From assembly GCF_001995215.1 (NCBI RefSeq), contig NZ_MUXN01000001.1:309672-373671 (forward strand): 64,000 bases of DNA, read 5' to 3'. The DNA comes from Amycolatopsis azurea DSM 43854 (GTDB taxonomy: Bacteria; Actinomycetota; Actinomycetes; Mycobacteriales; Pseudonocardiaceae). A program made the position numbers and the translations under genes. Below the pieces are notes generated by a model. It saw only the letters and a program-made list of their open reading frames with translations, was not told the DNA's origin and made no database searches. This document shows positions 32,404 to 42,374 of this stretch, one piece after another (the first letter of the stretch is position 1; every line of letters begins with the position of its first letter).

Positions 32404-34647
32404 TCAGTCTTCGACGAGGGCGGCCGAGGTGATCCGGTGCAGCGGGTACCGCTCGTTGTCGGTCCCTTCGAGGACCCCGCCGCCGACCCGCCTCGGCCGC
32501 ACCACCCGCTGGCTCGCCGTCCCGCGTGAGTCGACGAACCCGATCCACACCTCGCGGCGTTCCATGGTCGCCTGGGACAGCAACGCCAGCGTCGCGGACG
32601 TGTCCCCGGCGCCGCCTCCCTGTGGCGCGCGCACCGTCTCGCCGCGGCGACGAGCCGAAGCGGCGTCACCGGCCCGGACGTGCGCGACGATCTTGCCGAC
32701 CTGGTCGTCCGTCAGACCGGCAGGCTCGCCAGGGGCCCGACGCGCGGCACGCGCCTTCGCGGGCAGGCGACGTCCAGACGGCCTGATGTCCATGACGCGT
32801 CCGTCGGGTCCTTCGGCGGCCGGAGCGAACCCGGCGGCGCGAAGGGCGTCGAGGACTTCGGCGAGCGGGTACGCGCTGATGAGCACCGTCGGCGCGATCA
32901 TGCGCAAGCCGTACTCGGTCGCGACAGGGCTGCCCATGACCTCCGCGAGCAGCGACGCGTCGTCACAGCGCAGGAACGACTCGGCGGCCCCGCCGCGCAG
33001 CCGCCCGTGCCGTCGGGCGACGTCGTCGATCAGGTAGCTCAGCGACTGGGGTACCGGCGTCGCCGACTTCGCCGCGAACAGCTGGTGCAGTTCACCCGCG
33101 GTCCGCCCGGTGTCGAGCGCGCGCCGCACGGAGGTCTCGGTGATCCGGTAGACGGTCGCGTGCCCGGCCGATTCGATGTCGGCCACGGCGGTCATCTCGG
33201 CCGCGAGGTCGGCTTCCAGCGGTCCCGGCGCGACCACGGTCAGGTCGGCCTGGACCAGGACGTGGTCCACCGGACGCGGCAGCGCGTCCAGGATCGCCTC
33301 GACAGCGCCGGGCCGGTCCTCGGCCAGCAGCGCCCGCGTCGCCGTGGTCAGCCCGCCGAGCCCGAGCAGGCCGAGCGCGGCCCCTTCGGCCATCGTCCAG
33401 CGCACGGTCTCGTCCCGCAGCCGCCCGCCCCTTCGCGGCGCGCGCCAGGCGAGCGCGGCGACCAGCTCTTCGGTGCTCTTCACCCCGGCGCCTTCGGGCA
33501 GCGCGGCCAGGGCGAGCAGGATCCGCCGCCGCGACGTGGGCGCCAGCGGGCGGCGCAGATCCTCCGAAAGCGGCGCGATCGGCTTGTCCTTCGCGTCCCG
33601 CCCGCCGGCGAGGCCGGGCAGCCGGGGCAGTTCGAGCCAGGCCTGCGCGACCGTCATCCAGCGCTGCGCGGTCGGCGACGCGAGCCATGAATCCGTGAGC
33701 GTCGTCGGCACCCATTCCGGCGAGGTCGCCTCGCTGTCGGCCACCAGCCCGGCGCCGACGGCGATCTCCGCCAGCAGGGTCACCCGCGTCTCGTCGACGT
33801 CGAGATCCTTGGCGAGCTTCTTCAGCTCGCGGACTCCGAGCCCACCGGACTTCAGCACCGGCGGCGGTGTCTCCGACCACGAGCGAAGCATGGTTTCGGT
33901 CTGGCGCAAGAACTCCATCGCCTCGCCCGCCGCCGTCGAGTCCACTGTGGACCGCTGATGCGGATGAACGGGGAGTTCCGGTTCGCGCAGCGACGCCGGG
34001 TCGAACACCGACCCGCCGCGCAGGGCGATCCCGATCTCGCGCGGCAGCTCGACGGTCTGATCGTCCCGGCGCAGCAGCAGTCCCCGGGCGAGCAGTCGCT
34101 GGACCGGATTCTGCGCCCGCTCCAGCGGGACCTCGGCCGACGCGTCGCGGGTGCGGCCGATCGGCGGTCCGGCGGCCAGCGTCGTCAGCAGGGCTCGCTC
34201 GTCCTCGCCGACCTCCGCGAGCGCGGCCTCGATGTCCGTTCCGGCGAGCGAGGGCGACGACGATCCCAGCCCGGCGGGGAAGGGGCCGAGCGCGTCACGG
34301 GCCGACGGCGGGACGCGCAGCGCGTCGTCCTCACCCCAGACCAGCGCGCGCGTGCGCAGCAGGGCCAGCGCCTCGCCGATCTCGGTGCCGGTGAGCCGCG
34401 CGACCTCGGCGGCGGTGACCGGGCCGGTGTCCGCTCCGGCGAGCAGCAGCGCGTCGAGCACGGCGAGGGTGAAGGTGTCGAGGTCTTCGCAGGCGCGCGC
34501 GACGGAACCCGGCGTGCCGGCCCGGGTGGCGAGCACGATGGTGTCGGACGGGGGTGGCGTGGACAGGTCGCGACGCGTGCGCAGCAGTGCGGCGAGGGCG
34601 TCGTCGGACTCCTGGCGCAGCCAGTCCGCCAGGGAGGGCGCGGGCAT
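32404..34647 (-). CDS. Helicase-associated C-terminal domain protein (Rv0862c-like)
   Basis: 747 residues from ATG 34647; the longer open frame has no site upstream. The protein consists of helical and winged-helix-like repeats. A conserved helicase C-terminal type domain (near residues 465-600: DHVLVQADLTVVAPGPLE, HATVYRITETSVRRALDTGRT, PVPQSLSYLIDDVARRHG) is the region seen beside XPB in mycobacteria. No Walker motifs are present, so it is not itself an ATPase. The C-terminus (REVWIGFVDSRGTASQRVVRP) looks like a WYL-type segment. It is likely an accessory protein in DNA repair with XPB; inference from family neighbourhood. Confidence 0.85.
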   Translation of the reverse strand: MPAPSLADWLRQESDDALAALLRTRRDLSTPPPSDTIVLATRAGTPGSVARACEDLDTFTLAVLDALLLAGADTGPVTAAEVARLTGTEIGEALALLRTRALVWGEDDALRVPPSARDALGPFPAGLGSSSPSLAGTDIEAALAEVGEDERALLTTLAAGPPIGRTRDASAEVPLERAQNPVQRLLARGLLLRRDDQTVELPREIGIALRGGSVFDPASLREPELPVHPHQRSTVDSTAAGEAMEFLRQTETMLRSWSETPPPVLKSGGLGVRELKKLAKDLDVDETRVTLLAEIAVGAGLVADSEATSPEWVPTTLTDSWLASPTAQRWMTVAQAWLELPRLPGLAGGRDAKDKPIAPLSEDLRRPLAPTSRRRILLALAALPEGAGVKSTEELVAALAWRAPRRGGRLRDETVRWTMAEGAALGLLGLGGLTTATRALLAEDRPGAVEAILDALPRPVDHVLVQADLTVVAPGPLEADLAAEMTAVADIESAGHATVYRITETSVRRALDTGRTAGELHQLFAAKSATPVPQSLSYLIDDVARRHGRLRGGAAESFLRCDDASLLAEVMGSPVATEYGLRMIAPTVLISAYPLAEVLDALRAAGFAPAAEGPDGRVMDIRPSGRRLPAKARAARRAPGEPAGLTDDQVGKIVAHVRAGDAASARRRGETVRAPQGGGAGDTSATLALLSQATMERREVWIGFVDSRGTASQRVVRPRRVGGGVLEGTDNERYPLHRITSAALVED

Positions 34648-34740
34648 AGAGGACCAGGATACCGGGCGGGTGCAGGTCCGGCAGTCACGTTCGGGCAGAC
34701 TGTCCCTTGAGAACGGCTTGACCATGCTCGGGAGGACGTT

Positions 34741-34923
34741 GTGGCGAAGGGCGAGAACAAGAAGCGCGCGGGGATCGACCCGACGTGGCCAGGTGAGGAC
34801 GGGGAGCACCCCGTCACCGAGCTCGCATCGGATCGGCAGGGCGCACTGTCCCCGTTCGGCGACGTGACCTTCCCGCTCGAGGCGGTGCCCTACGTGCACC
34901 CCGAGACCGAGATCAACCGGTAG
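34741..34923 (+). CDS. Small conserved protein (Rv0863-like)
   Basis: 60 residues from GTG 34741, 5 nt after GGAGG. Basic N-terminus (MAKGENKKRAGIDPTWPGEDG) and acidic remainder ending YVHPETEINR, probably disordered. Position, orientation and length correspond to M. tuberculosis Rv0863 between Rv0862c and moaC2. Function unknown. It is divergent from the helicase-C-like gene (94 bp) and ends in a hairpin terminator. Confidence 0.78.
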   Translation: MAKGENKKRAGIDPTWPGEDGEHPVTELASDRQGALSPFGDVTFPLEAVPYVHPETEINR

Positions 34924-34937
34924 AAAGCTACTGGCCT

Positions 34938-34971
34938 GGCCTGCCGAGGGCGCTCAGCGCCCGAACAGGCC
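34938..34971 (+). terminator. Stepped hairpin terminator after the small conserved gene
   Basis: GGCCTG (34938-34943) pairs with CAGGCC (34966-34971), and inside GGGCGCT (34948-34954) with AGCGCCC (34956-34962), leaving a one-base loop. It lies 15 bp after the stop. Confidence 0.65.
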
Positions 34972-35185
34972 CTCTCGCGCGCCTCTTTCGGGCCGAAGGC
35001 CCACGGAAATCCGATGAAGGGGCGCCCTCTTCGGGCTGGTGAGGCTGGTTCGGGCTGCCCCTTCGGCGGCTTTCCGTCAGCGCGCGAGTTACTCGCCAGT
35101 TACCCCCTGCGAGGGTTCGTGGCGGTCGTCACGGGAGTAGGTTTTCGATCGACCTATTCGAGCGTTCCTCAGCGGGGGTAGTGCC

Positions 35186-36586
<1,401 letters not shown>

Positions 36587-36616
36587 CGAAAACCCGCCGA
36601 AGGGGCGTCGGGGCGC

Positions 36617-36637
36617 GATAGCAAAGGTCCCTTGCTC
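36617..36637. repeat. Short imperfect palindromic repeat E, copy 1
   Basis: The 21-bp sequence, GATAGCAAAGGTCCCTTGCT plus C, recurs exactly as its reverse complement at 42068-42088. It lies 31 bp after the malic enzyme stop and might form a weak terminator stem. Confidence 0.6.
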
Positions 36638-36760
36638 CATTCGGCGGCATCCGTCATCACTGAGGCCGATCCGCGGGCCGACCTCAGGGTGACGACTCCG
36701 CACACGCCCCGCTCCTAGGCTCGATTTCGACCAAGAAGTCGATCATGACGGGGGTTGGGG

Positions 36761-38308
36761 ATGAATCGCTCTGTCCTGAGCAGGATCGGGACACTCACGG
36801 CCGCGGCGGCCACTTTGGCGGTACTCGTACCGGCAACGGCGTCCGCTGCGGCTTCACCGGTGAAGTGGGGGCCGTGTCCGGAGGACGCGGCCGCGCCAGG
36901 GCTGACGTGCACCACCTTGAAGGTCCCGCTCGACTACCGGAACCCGGGCGGGAAGACCATCGACATCGCCGTTTCGAAGCTCGCGAGCACCAAGCCCGCG
37001 AAGCGGCGCGGCATCATGCTGACGAACCCGGGCGGACCCGGCGGCCCGGGACTGTCCATGCCCGCCGAACTGCGGGCCGCGGGCATGCCGGCGAGCGTGC
37101 TCGACGCGTACGACGTCATCGGGTTCGATCCGCGCGGGATCGCCCGCAGCACGCCGGTCACCTGCGACCTCACGCCCGCGCAGGCGGCCAGCAACGTCCC
37201 GCCATACGCACGGGACGCCGCGGCGGTGGCGGAACGGGCGAAGACCGTGGCGGTCGTCGCGAAGCAGTGCGGTGAATCGAAGACCGCCGCGAACCTGCCG
37301 TACATCACCTCGGCCAACACGGCCCGCGACATGGACCGCATCCGCGAAGCCCTCGGTGAGAAGAAGCTCTCGTACTACGGCGTCTCGTACGGCAGCTACC
37401 TCGGCGCCGTGTACTCGACGCTGTTCCCGCAGAACACCGATCGCGTCGTGCTCGACAGCGTGGTCGGGCCGGGCGGCCTCGACCCGACAGGATCGCGACG
37501 GCTGGCGGAGGGCTTCCAGGACCGGTTCCCGGACTTCGCGAAGTGGGCCGCGGCGCGGCACGCGAGCTACGGCCTGGGCCGGACTCCGCAGCAGGTGACG
37601 GCGAAGTTCTACGAACTCGCCGACAAACTCGACACCGGCGTCGTTCCGGGTGTGGACGGCGCGGCCTTCCGGGCGGGCACGTTCGGCGCGCTGTACTCGA
37701 CCAGTTCCTTCCCGGTGCTGGCGCAGCAGTGGCAGGCGCTCGACGGCGAAGGCGTCATGAAGCAGACAGCGCAGACCCGGCAGATCGACGTGGCGCAGAT
37801 CCTCGCCGCGCAGCTGCACGTGGTGTGCAACGACGTGAACTGGCCTGAGAAGGTCGAGACCTACCAGCGCACTGTCGAGAAGGACCGGGTGAAGTACCCG
37901 ATGTTCGGCGCGGCCGCGGCGAACATCTGGGCGTGCGCCTACTGGCCGTCCGAGCCGATCGAGCCGCAGGTGCGGATCGGCGACCGGGGTCCGTCGAACA
38001 TCCTGATGGTGCAGAACCTGCGTGACCCGGCGACGCCGCTCGGCGGGGCCAAGGAGATGCGGCGCGCGCTCGGCGACCGGGCGCGGATGGTGTCGGTCGA
38101 CGACGGCGGGCACGGGGTCTGGCTGGGCTCGGAGAACGCTTGCGGCAACAACGCCGTCAACCGGTTCCTCGTGGACGGCAAGCGTCCCGCGCACGACACG
38201 GCCTGCGCCGCGGACAACGGCGGGTACTTCGGCTCGATGTCGCCGGAGCAGCGCCAGGAACGCGAGAAGGCGCTCGACGAGGTTCGCTCGAAGCAGCGAG
38301 TCTTCTGA
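36761..38308 (+). CDS. Secreted alpha/beta-hydrolase peptidase (tripeptidyl aminopeptidase type)
   Basis: 515 residues with a signal peptide (ISRIGTLTAAAATLAVLVP-like hydrophobic core, cleavage after ASAAA). S33 family: oxyanion region NPGGPGGPG near 90, FDPRGIARSTPV near 123, nucleophile elbow GVSYGSYLG near 210, acid in NLRDPATPLGG near 425 and catalytic His in DGGHGVW near 450. A C-terminal TAP-like domain includes the last two. Streptomyces relatives remove tripeptides from secreted proteins. ATG 36761 follows GGGG; a TTG two codons earlier is less likely. Confidence 0.92.
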   Translation: MNRSVLSRIGTLTAAAATLAVLVPATASAAASPVKWGPCPEDAAAPGLTCTTLKVPLDYRNPGGKTIDIAVSKLASTKPAKRRGIMLTNPGGPGGPGLSMPAELRAAGMPASVLDAYDVIGFDPRGIARSTPVTCDLTPAQAASNVPPYARDAAAVAERAKTVAVVAKQCGESKTAANLPYITSANTARDMDRIREALGEKKLSYYGVSYGSYLGAVYSTLFPQNTDRVVLDSVVGPGGLDPTGSRRLAEGFQDRFPDFAKWAAARHASYGLGRTPQQVTAKFYELADKLDTGVVPGVDGAAFRAGTFGALYSTSSFPVLAQQWQALDGEGVMKQTAQTRQIDVAQILAAQLHVVCNDVNWPEKVETYQRTVEKDRVKYPMFGAAAANIWACAYWPSEPIEPQVRIGDRGPSNILMVQNLRDPATPLGGAKEMRRALGDRARMVSVDDGGHGVWLGSENACGNNAVNRFLVDGKRPAHDTACAADNGGYFGSMSPEQRQEREKALDEVRSKQRVF

Positions 38309-38312
38309 GGAC

Positions 38313-38318
38313 TAGCCT
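38313..38318 (+). promoter_or_regulatory. -10 box for leaderless moaC mRNA
   Basis: TAGCCT ends 7 bases before the GTG of moaC, the standard geometry of actinobacterial leaderless transcripts. There is no Shine-Dalgarno sequence before the GTG. Confidence 0.6.
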
Positions 38319-38325
38319 GCTGGGC

Positions 38326-38796
38326 GTGAGTGAACTCAGCCACGTCGACCATACGGGCGCCGCCCGTATGGTCGACGTTTCCGGCAAGACGCCCACCGCC
38401 CGCACCGCGCTGGCGGGCGGCACCGTGCACACCACGGCCGAGGTGCTCGGCCTGCTGGCGACGGACGGGCTACCCAAGGGCGATGCCCTCGCGACCGCCC
38501 GGATCGCGGGCATCATGGGCGCGAAGAAGGTGCCCGAGCTGATCCCGCTCTGCCACCAGATCGCGTTGTCCGGGGTGAAGGTCGAGTTCGCCCTCGACGA
38601 GACCGCCGTCCACATCACCGCGACGGCGAAGACGAACGACCGCACCGGCGTCGAGATGGAGGCGCTGACCGCCGTCGCCGTCGCCGGGCTGACCCTGCAC
38701 GACATGATCAAGGCCGTCGATCCGGCGGCGACCCTCGACGACGTCCGCCTCATCCGCAAGGACGGCGGCAAGACCGGGACCTGGGAGCGGCCGTGA
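38326..38796 (+). CDS. moaC: Cyclic pyranopterin monophosphate synthase
   Basis: 156 residues. With MoaA it makes cPMP, the first step of molybdenum cofactor synthesis. Hallmarks: ARMVDVSGK at the N-terminus, PLCHQIALSGVKVEF near 80, and TGVEMEALTAVAVAGLTLHDMIKAVD near 105-130 with the active-site Glu and Asp, ending VRLIRKDGGKTGTW. GTG 38326 gives the standard length. Codons 6-18 contain a perfect 37-bp palindrome (separate entry). The stop overlaps the start of mog by four bases. Confidence 0.95.
   Translation: MSELSHVDHTGAARMVDVSGKTPTARTALAGGTVHTTAEVLGLLATDGLPKGDALATARIAGIMGAKKVPELIPLCHQIALSGVKVEFALDETAVHITATAKTNDRTGVEMEALTAVAVAGLTLHDMIKAVDPAATLDDVRLIRKDGGKTGTWERP
38342..38378 (+). promoter_or_regulatory. 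37-bp perfect palindrome inside the 5' coding region of moaC
   Basis: 18-nt arms (38342-38359, 38361-38378) are exact reverse complements around one base. It begins 16 nt after the first base of moaC and encodes HVDHTGAARMVDV. In the mRNA it would form a very stable hairpin just behind the start codon of a probably leaderless transcript. Confidence 0.7.
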
Positions 38797-39284
38797 ACCG
38801 GGTCGCGAGGGTGATCGTGGCGTCGAATCGCGCCGCGAAGGGCGTCTACGAGGACACGACCGGTCCGGTCATCACGGCCTGGCTGACCGAACGGGGCTGG
38901 GACGTGCCTGAGCCCGTGGTCGTCGAGGACGGGGAACCGGTCGGCGAGGCCCTGCGGGCCGCCGTCGCGGCCCGAGTCCAGGTGATCGTGACCACCGGCG
39001 GCACCGGCATCTCGCCGACGGACCGCACCCCGGACGTCACGCGCGCCGTCCTCGACTACGAACTCCCCGGCGTCGCGGACGCGATCCGGGCCGCCGGACT
39101 GCCCAAGGTGCCCACGGCCGTGCTCTCGCGCGGGGTCGCCGGTGTCGCCGGACGGACCCTGGTGGTGAACCTGCCCGGCTCGCGCGGCGGCGTGAAGGAC
39201 GGCCTGGGCGTACTGGACGGGATCCTCGACCACGCCGTCGACCAGCTGGCGGGCGGCGACCACCCACGGGAGGCACAGCAGTGA
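38793..39284 (+). CDS. mog: MoaB/Mog molybdopterin adenylyltransferase-type protein
   Basis: 163 residues; one MoCF_biosynth domain with VIVASNRAAKGVYEDTTGP, TTGGTGISPTDRTPD near 68-83 and LPGSRGGVKDG near 130. It adenylates molybdopterin before molybdate insertion. GTG 38793 overlaps the moaC stop (GTGA), and its own stop overlaps moaE, so the three genes are coupled. Called mog after the mycobacterial gene at the same place; MoaB would be an equal name. Confidence 0.92.
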   Translation: MNRVARVIVASNRAAKGVYEDTTGPVITAWLTERGWDVPEPVVVEDGEPVGEALRAAVAARVQVIVTTGGTGISPTDRTPDVTRAVLDYELPGVADAIRAAGLPKVPTAVLSRGVAGVAGRTLVVNLPGSRGGVKDGLGVLDGILDHAVDQLAGGDHPREAQQ

Positions 39285-39709
39285 GCGTTCGGGTCGCACG
39301 GACCGCGGTGGTCGACGAGCCGCTTTCGGTCGAGGAGCACGCCCGGCTGGTGGACGACGCGGCCGCGGGCGCCGTCGTCACCTTCGGCGGGGTCGTGCGG
39401 GACCACGACGGCGGGCGATCGGTGGAACGGCTCGCCTACGAAGGCCACCCCAGCGCTTCGGAGGTGCTCGCGGAGGTCGTCGCGGACCTCTCAGGGAAGT
39501 GGACCGGGGTGCGTGCGGTCGCGGTGAGCCACCGGCTGGGCGCGCTGGCCATCGGGGACGTCGCGCTGGCGTGCGCCGTGGCCGCCGAGCATCGAGGCCA
39601 GGCGTTCGCCGCCTGCTCGGAGCTGGTCGACGAGGTCAAGGCGCGGCTGCCGGTGTGGAAGCACCAGCACTTCACCGACGGCAGCGACGAGTGGGTCAAC
39701 TCGCCGTAG
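39281..39709 (+). CDS. moaE: Molybdopterin synthase catalytic subunit
   Basis: 142 residues. It transfers sulfur from MoaD to cPMP. Motifs: GAVVTFGGVVRDHDGGRSVERLAYEGHPSA near 30-60, VSHRLGALAIGDVALACAVAAEHR near 82-105, and the active-site lysine region VDEVKARLPVWKHQHFTDG with the C-terminal EWV. GTG 39281 overlaps mog by four bases. Its partner moaD is 2.7 kb away on the other strand. Confidence 0.95.
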   Translation: MSVRVARTAVVDEPLSVEEHARLVDDAAAGAVVTFGGVVRDHDGGRSVERLAYEGHPSASEVLAEVVADLSGKWTGVRAVAVSHRLGALAIGDVALACAVAAEHRGQAFAACSELVDEVKARLPVWKHQHFTDGSDEWVNSP

Positions 39710-39732
39710 CGAGCCTGCGGACCGCTTCGGAC

Positions 39733-39785
39733 GTTGCGAAAGCCACTTTCGCAACCTTCAAGGTTGCGGAAGTGGCTTTCGCAAC
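39733..39785. repeat. Hairpin repeat family A, copy 2, probable moaE terminator
   Basis: 23-nt arms 39733-39755 and 39763-39785 with one mismatch (GCGGAAG instead of GCGAAAG) and loop CTTCAAG. It starts 23 bp after the moaE stop. Confidence 0.88.
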
Positions 39786-39872
39786 ACCGCCGACTCACCA
39801 GAGCGCGCCGGGCAAGGGGGCGCGAGGGGGTCCGACCACCTGTACCGAGCTGGGCCGCTACGCGTGGCCGGC

Positions 39873-39935
39873 CGGACGACGCGTGTGATCCGACGGACGA
39901 CACGTGTGACTGGATGGACGACACGCGCACACGAC
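39873..39935. repeat. Three degenerate 21-bp tandem repeats
   Basis: Units 39873-39893, 39894-39914 and 39915-39935 share GGACGACRCGYGYRA. They lie between the moaE and rpf terminators and encode nothing recognisable. Confidence 0.5.
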
Positions 39936-39976
39936 AAAGCCCCACCGCCGGGGGAATGGCGCGGTGGGGCCTTGTC
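39933..39976 (-). terminator. Terminator of the rpf gene
   Basis: GACAAAGCCCCACCGC (39933-39948) pairs with 39961-39976 with one mismatch, loop 12 nt, 61 bp past the rpf stop on the minus strand. Confidence 0.8.
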
Positions 39977-40037
39977 AGCCGTGACGTGGCCACGCGGGGA
40001 ATCCCGCGGGCATCACGGCTCACTGGTGCTCAAGAGC

Positions 40038-40830
<793 letters not shown>

Positions 40831-41089
40831 GTCCGGGAATCCGTTGGACAGGGCTAGGCGCTACGGGTTCCCGGTGTTGCGTGGTCGGTCGGGGCCAACC
40901 GAAAAGCGACGGTACGTAACGAACGGCCCGAGCGGAAATTATTCGAGCTGTGACCTACATCACAGTAACAGCACGCAACCCATAACGATTCGACTGTTTA
41001 TGCAGGTCAGCGGGCCGTTACCGGACCGTTTCCTGGCCGAGATAATTCACGGATCGTGAGGCTTGCATCACGTGGATTAAGGGCTGACT
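40831..41089. other. Gene-free region upstream of the rpf leader
   Basis: 259 bp without a plausible gene. AT-rich stretches such as TAATTCACGGATCG and the CTGTGACCTACATCACAGTAAC segment (about 40950-40971, a CTGTGA..TCACAG inverted pair resembling a CRP site) suggest the rpf promoter lies here. Polarity to rpf is inferred. Confidence 0.45.
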
Positions 41090-41123
41090 GGCCCATTCGT
41101 GCGCCTTCGCGCGCGAATGGGCC
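41090..41123 (-). terminator. Terminator of the GDPD-type gene
   Basis: 15-nt arms 41090-41104 and 41109-41123 with one mismatch and a CTTC loop, 8 bp after the stop of the minus-strand gene. Confidence 0.8.
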
Positions 41124-41130
41124 GCGCACT

Positions 41131-42018
41131 TTAGCGAGCCCTCAAGAAGTTCGCCAGCCCTGACAGGTCATCCGTATTCAGGTGGTCGACTCCGGCGGCG
41201 GCCAGTACCTTCCAAAGCGCCTCCCGTGCAGGTCCAGGCGCATCCGGCGTCGCCCAGAAACGGACCCGCTGACCCGCCTTGTGCGCCCGTTCGACGATTT
41301 CGCGCAGCTTCGCGCGCTCGGCCGCCGGGAATTCACCGGCGCCGGTCCAGGTGAACAGCTCGCTCCAGGAGTCGGAGACCGGCGGGGTCACCTTGGGGTC
41401 CGAGCCGATGCCGAGGTCGTTCTCGTCCTTGACGCGGCCGTCGTAGAAGGCGAGCCGGAACTTCTGCCCGAGCATCACGTCCTTGGGGCGCCCGCCGGAG
41501 ATCACCGCGGTGACGGCCCGCTTCTGGACGTGTCCGAACGCGTACAGAGAGAAGAGGAAGGAGTAGCGAGGGTTGTACAGCCGCTTCTCCAGGGCCGCGT
41601 AGGTGCTGTTCGCGTCCCCCTTGACGTCGATCAGCAGCTGGAACTGCGTTGATGGCTCCTCGGCGGGAAAGCGTGCCTCGGAGCGGGCTTTCTGCCGGTA
41701 GACGCCGCCGTGGTTGGCGAGGACGCGCTTGCGCAGCGGCTCCAGGTAGAGCGACTCCAGGGTGCGGTCGGGGCGGGTGTCGGCGAGGTCGTGCGCCACC
41801 AGCAACTGCCCGTCCACCAGGTAGATGTCGGCCTCGACACTGGTGAAGCCCTGGTCGAGCGCGTCCTGGAGCGGACGCGTGTGCTCGTAGTCGTTGTGGC
41901 TGTGCGCCTGCGGCAACGGCCGGACGCCACGTTCGTGGGCGGAGGCCGGGGCGGTCGCCAGGCTCGTGGCGGCGACCGCGGCGAGCAGCGCGGCGAGGAT
42001 ACGGCGGGGAGTGATCAC
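41131..42018 (-). CDS. Secreted PI-PLC/glycerophosphodiesterase-like protein
   Basis: 295 residues from GTG 42018 (GAGGA upstream); the longer frame would bury the signal peptide. Signal peptide ILAALLAAVAATSLATAPASA. The TIM-barrel start shows QAHSHNDYEHTRPLQDALDQGFTSVEADIYLVDGQLLVAHD: the two His and the Glu-Asp metal ligands of the GDPD/PI-PLC superfamily. LLIDVKGD near 150 supplies a further acidic ligand, and VDHLNTDDLSGL lies at the end. The substrate is unknown. It sits as an insertion between rpf and moaD compared with mycobacteria. Confidence 0.85.
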   Translation of the reverse strand: MITPRRILAALLAAVAATSLATAPASAHERGVRPLPQAHSHNDYEHTRPLQDALDQGFTSVEADIYLVDGQLLVAHDLADTRPDRTLESLYLEPLRKRVLANHGGVYRQKARSEARFPAEEPSTQFQLLIDVKGDANSTYAALEKRLYNPRYSFLFSLYAFGHVQKRAVTAVISGGRPKDVMLGQKFRLAFYDGRVKDENDLGIGSDPKVTPPVSDSWSELFTWTGAGEFPAAERAKLREIVERAHKAGQRVRFWATPDAPGPAREALWKVLAAAGVDHLNTDDLSGLANFLRAR

Positions 42019-42067
42019 TGGCGCATCCTCGGCGGCTTCGGCGTCCGGACGGTGAACTCGAAACGGC

Positions 42068-42088
42068 GAGCAAGGGACCTTTGCTATC
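42068..42088. repeat. Short imperfect palindromic repeat E, copy 2
   Basis: Exact reverse complement of 36617-36637. It lies between moaD and the GDPD-type gene, 31 bp past the moaD stop in the moaA-moaD direction. In both copies the element follows a gene end by 31 bp. Confidence 0.6.
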
Positions 42089-42118
42089 ACTTTCGCGATT
42101 CGCGCAGGTCAGCGCAGG

Positions 42119-42373
42119 TCAGCCGCCCGCGAACGGGGGCAGGACGTCCAGTTCGGCCGCGTCGGTCAGCGGCCGCGTGAGATCCCGCACCGCGACGCCG
42201 TCCAAGAGATAGGAGACCGCGTCGAGCAGCTTCGCCAGCTTCTCCGGGTGGAGTTCGCGAAGGTGGGCGACGGCGTCGGCGACGCGGGCGCCGTCCGGCA
42301 GGGTCACCTTCTCCTCGTCGAAGCCCACGGCCGCGCGGGCCGACGCGAAGTACCGCACCACGATGGTCACCAT
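42119..42373 (-). CDS. moaD: Molybdopterin synthase sulfur carrier subunit
   Basis: 84 residues, ubiquitin-like, ending in the required Gly-Gly (LPPFAGG), which is thiocarboxylated and hands sulfur to MoaE. TIVVRYFASARAAVGFDEEKVTLPDG is the typical first half. ATG 42373 lies one base after the moaA stop, so moaA and moaD are cotranscribed and probably coupled. Confidence 0.94.
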   Translation of the reverse strand: MVTIVVRYFASARAAVGFDEEKVTLPDGARVADAVAHLRELHPEKLAKLLDAVSYLLDGVAVRDLTRPLTDAAELDVLPPFAGG

Positions 42374-42374
42374 G

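Noticed and set aside
39873..39935. CRISPR array
   Set aside because: Three 21-bp units are directly adjacent with no spacers.
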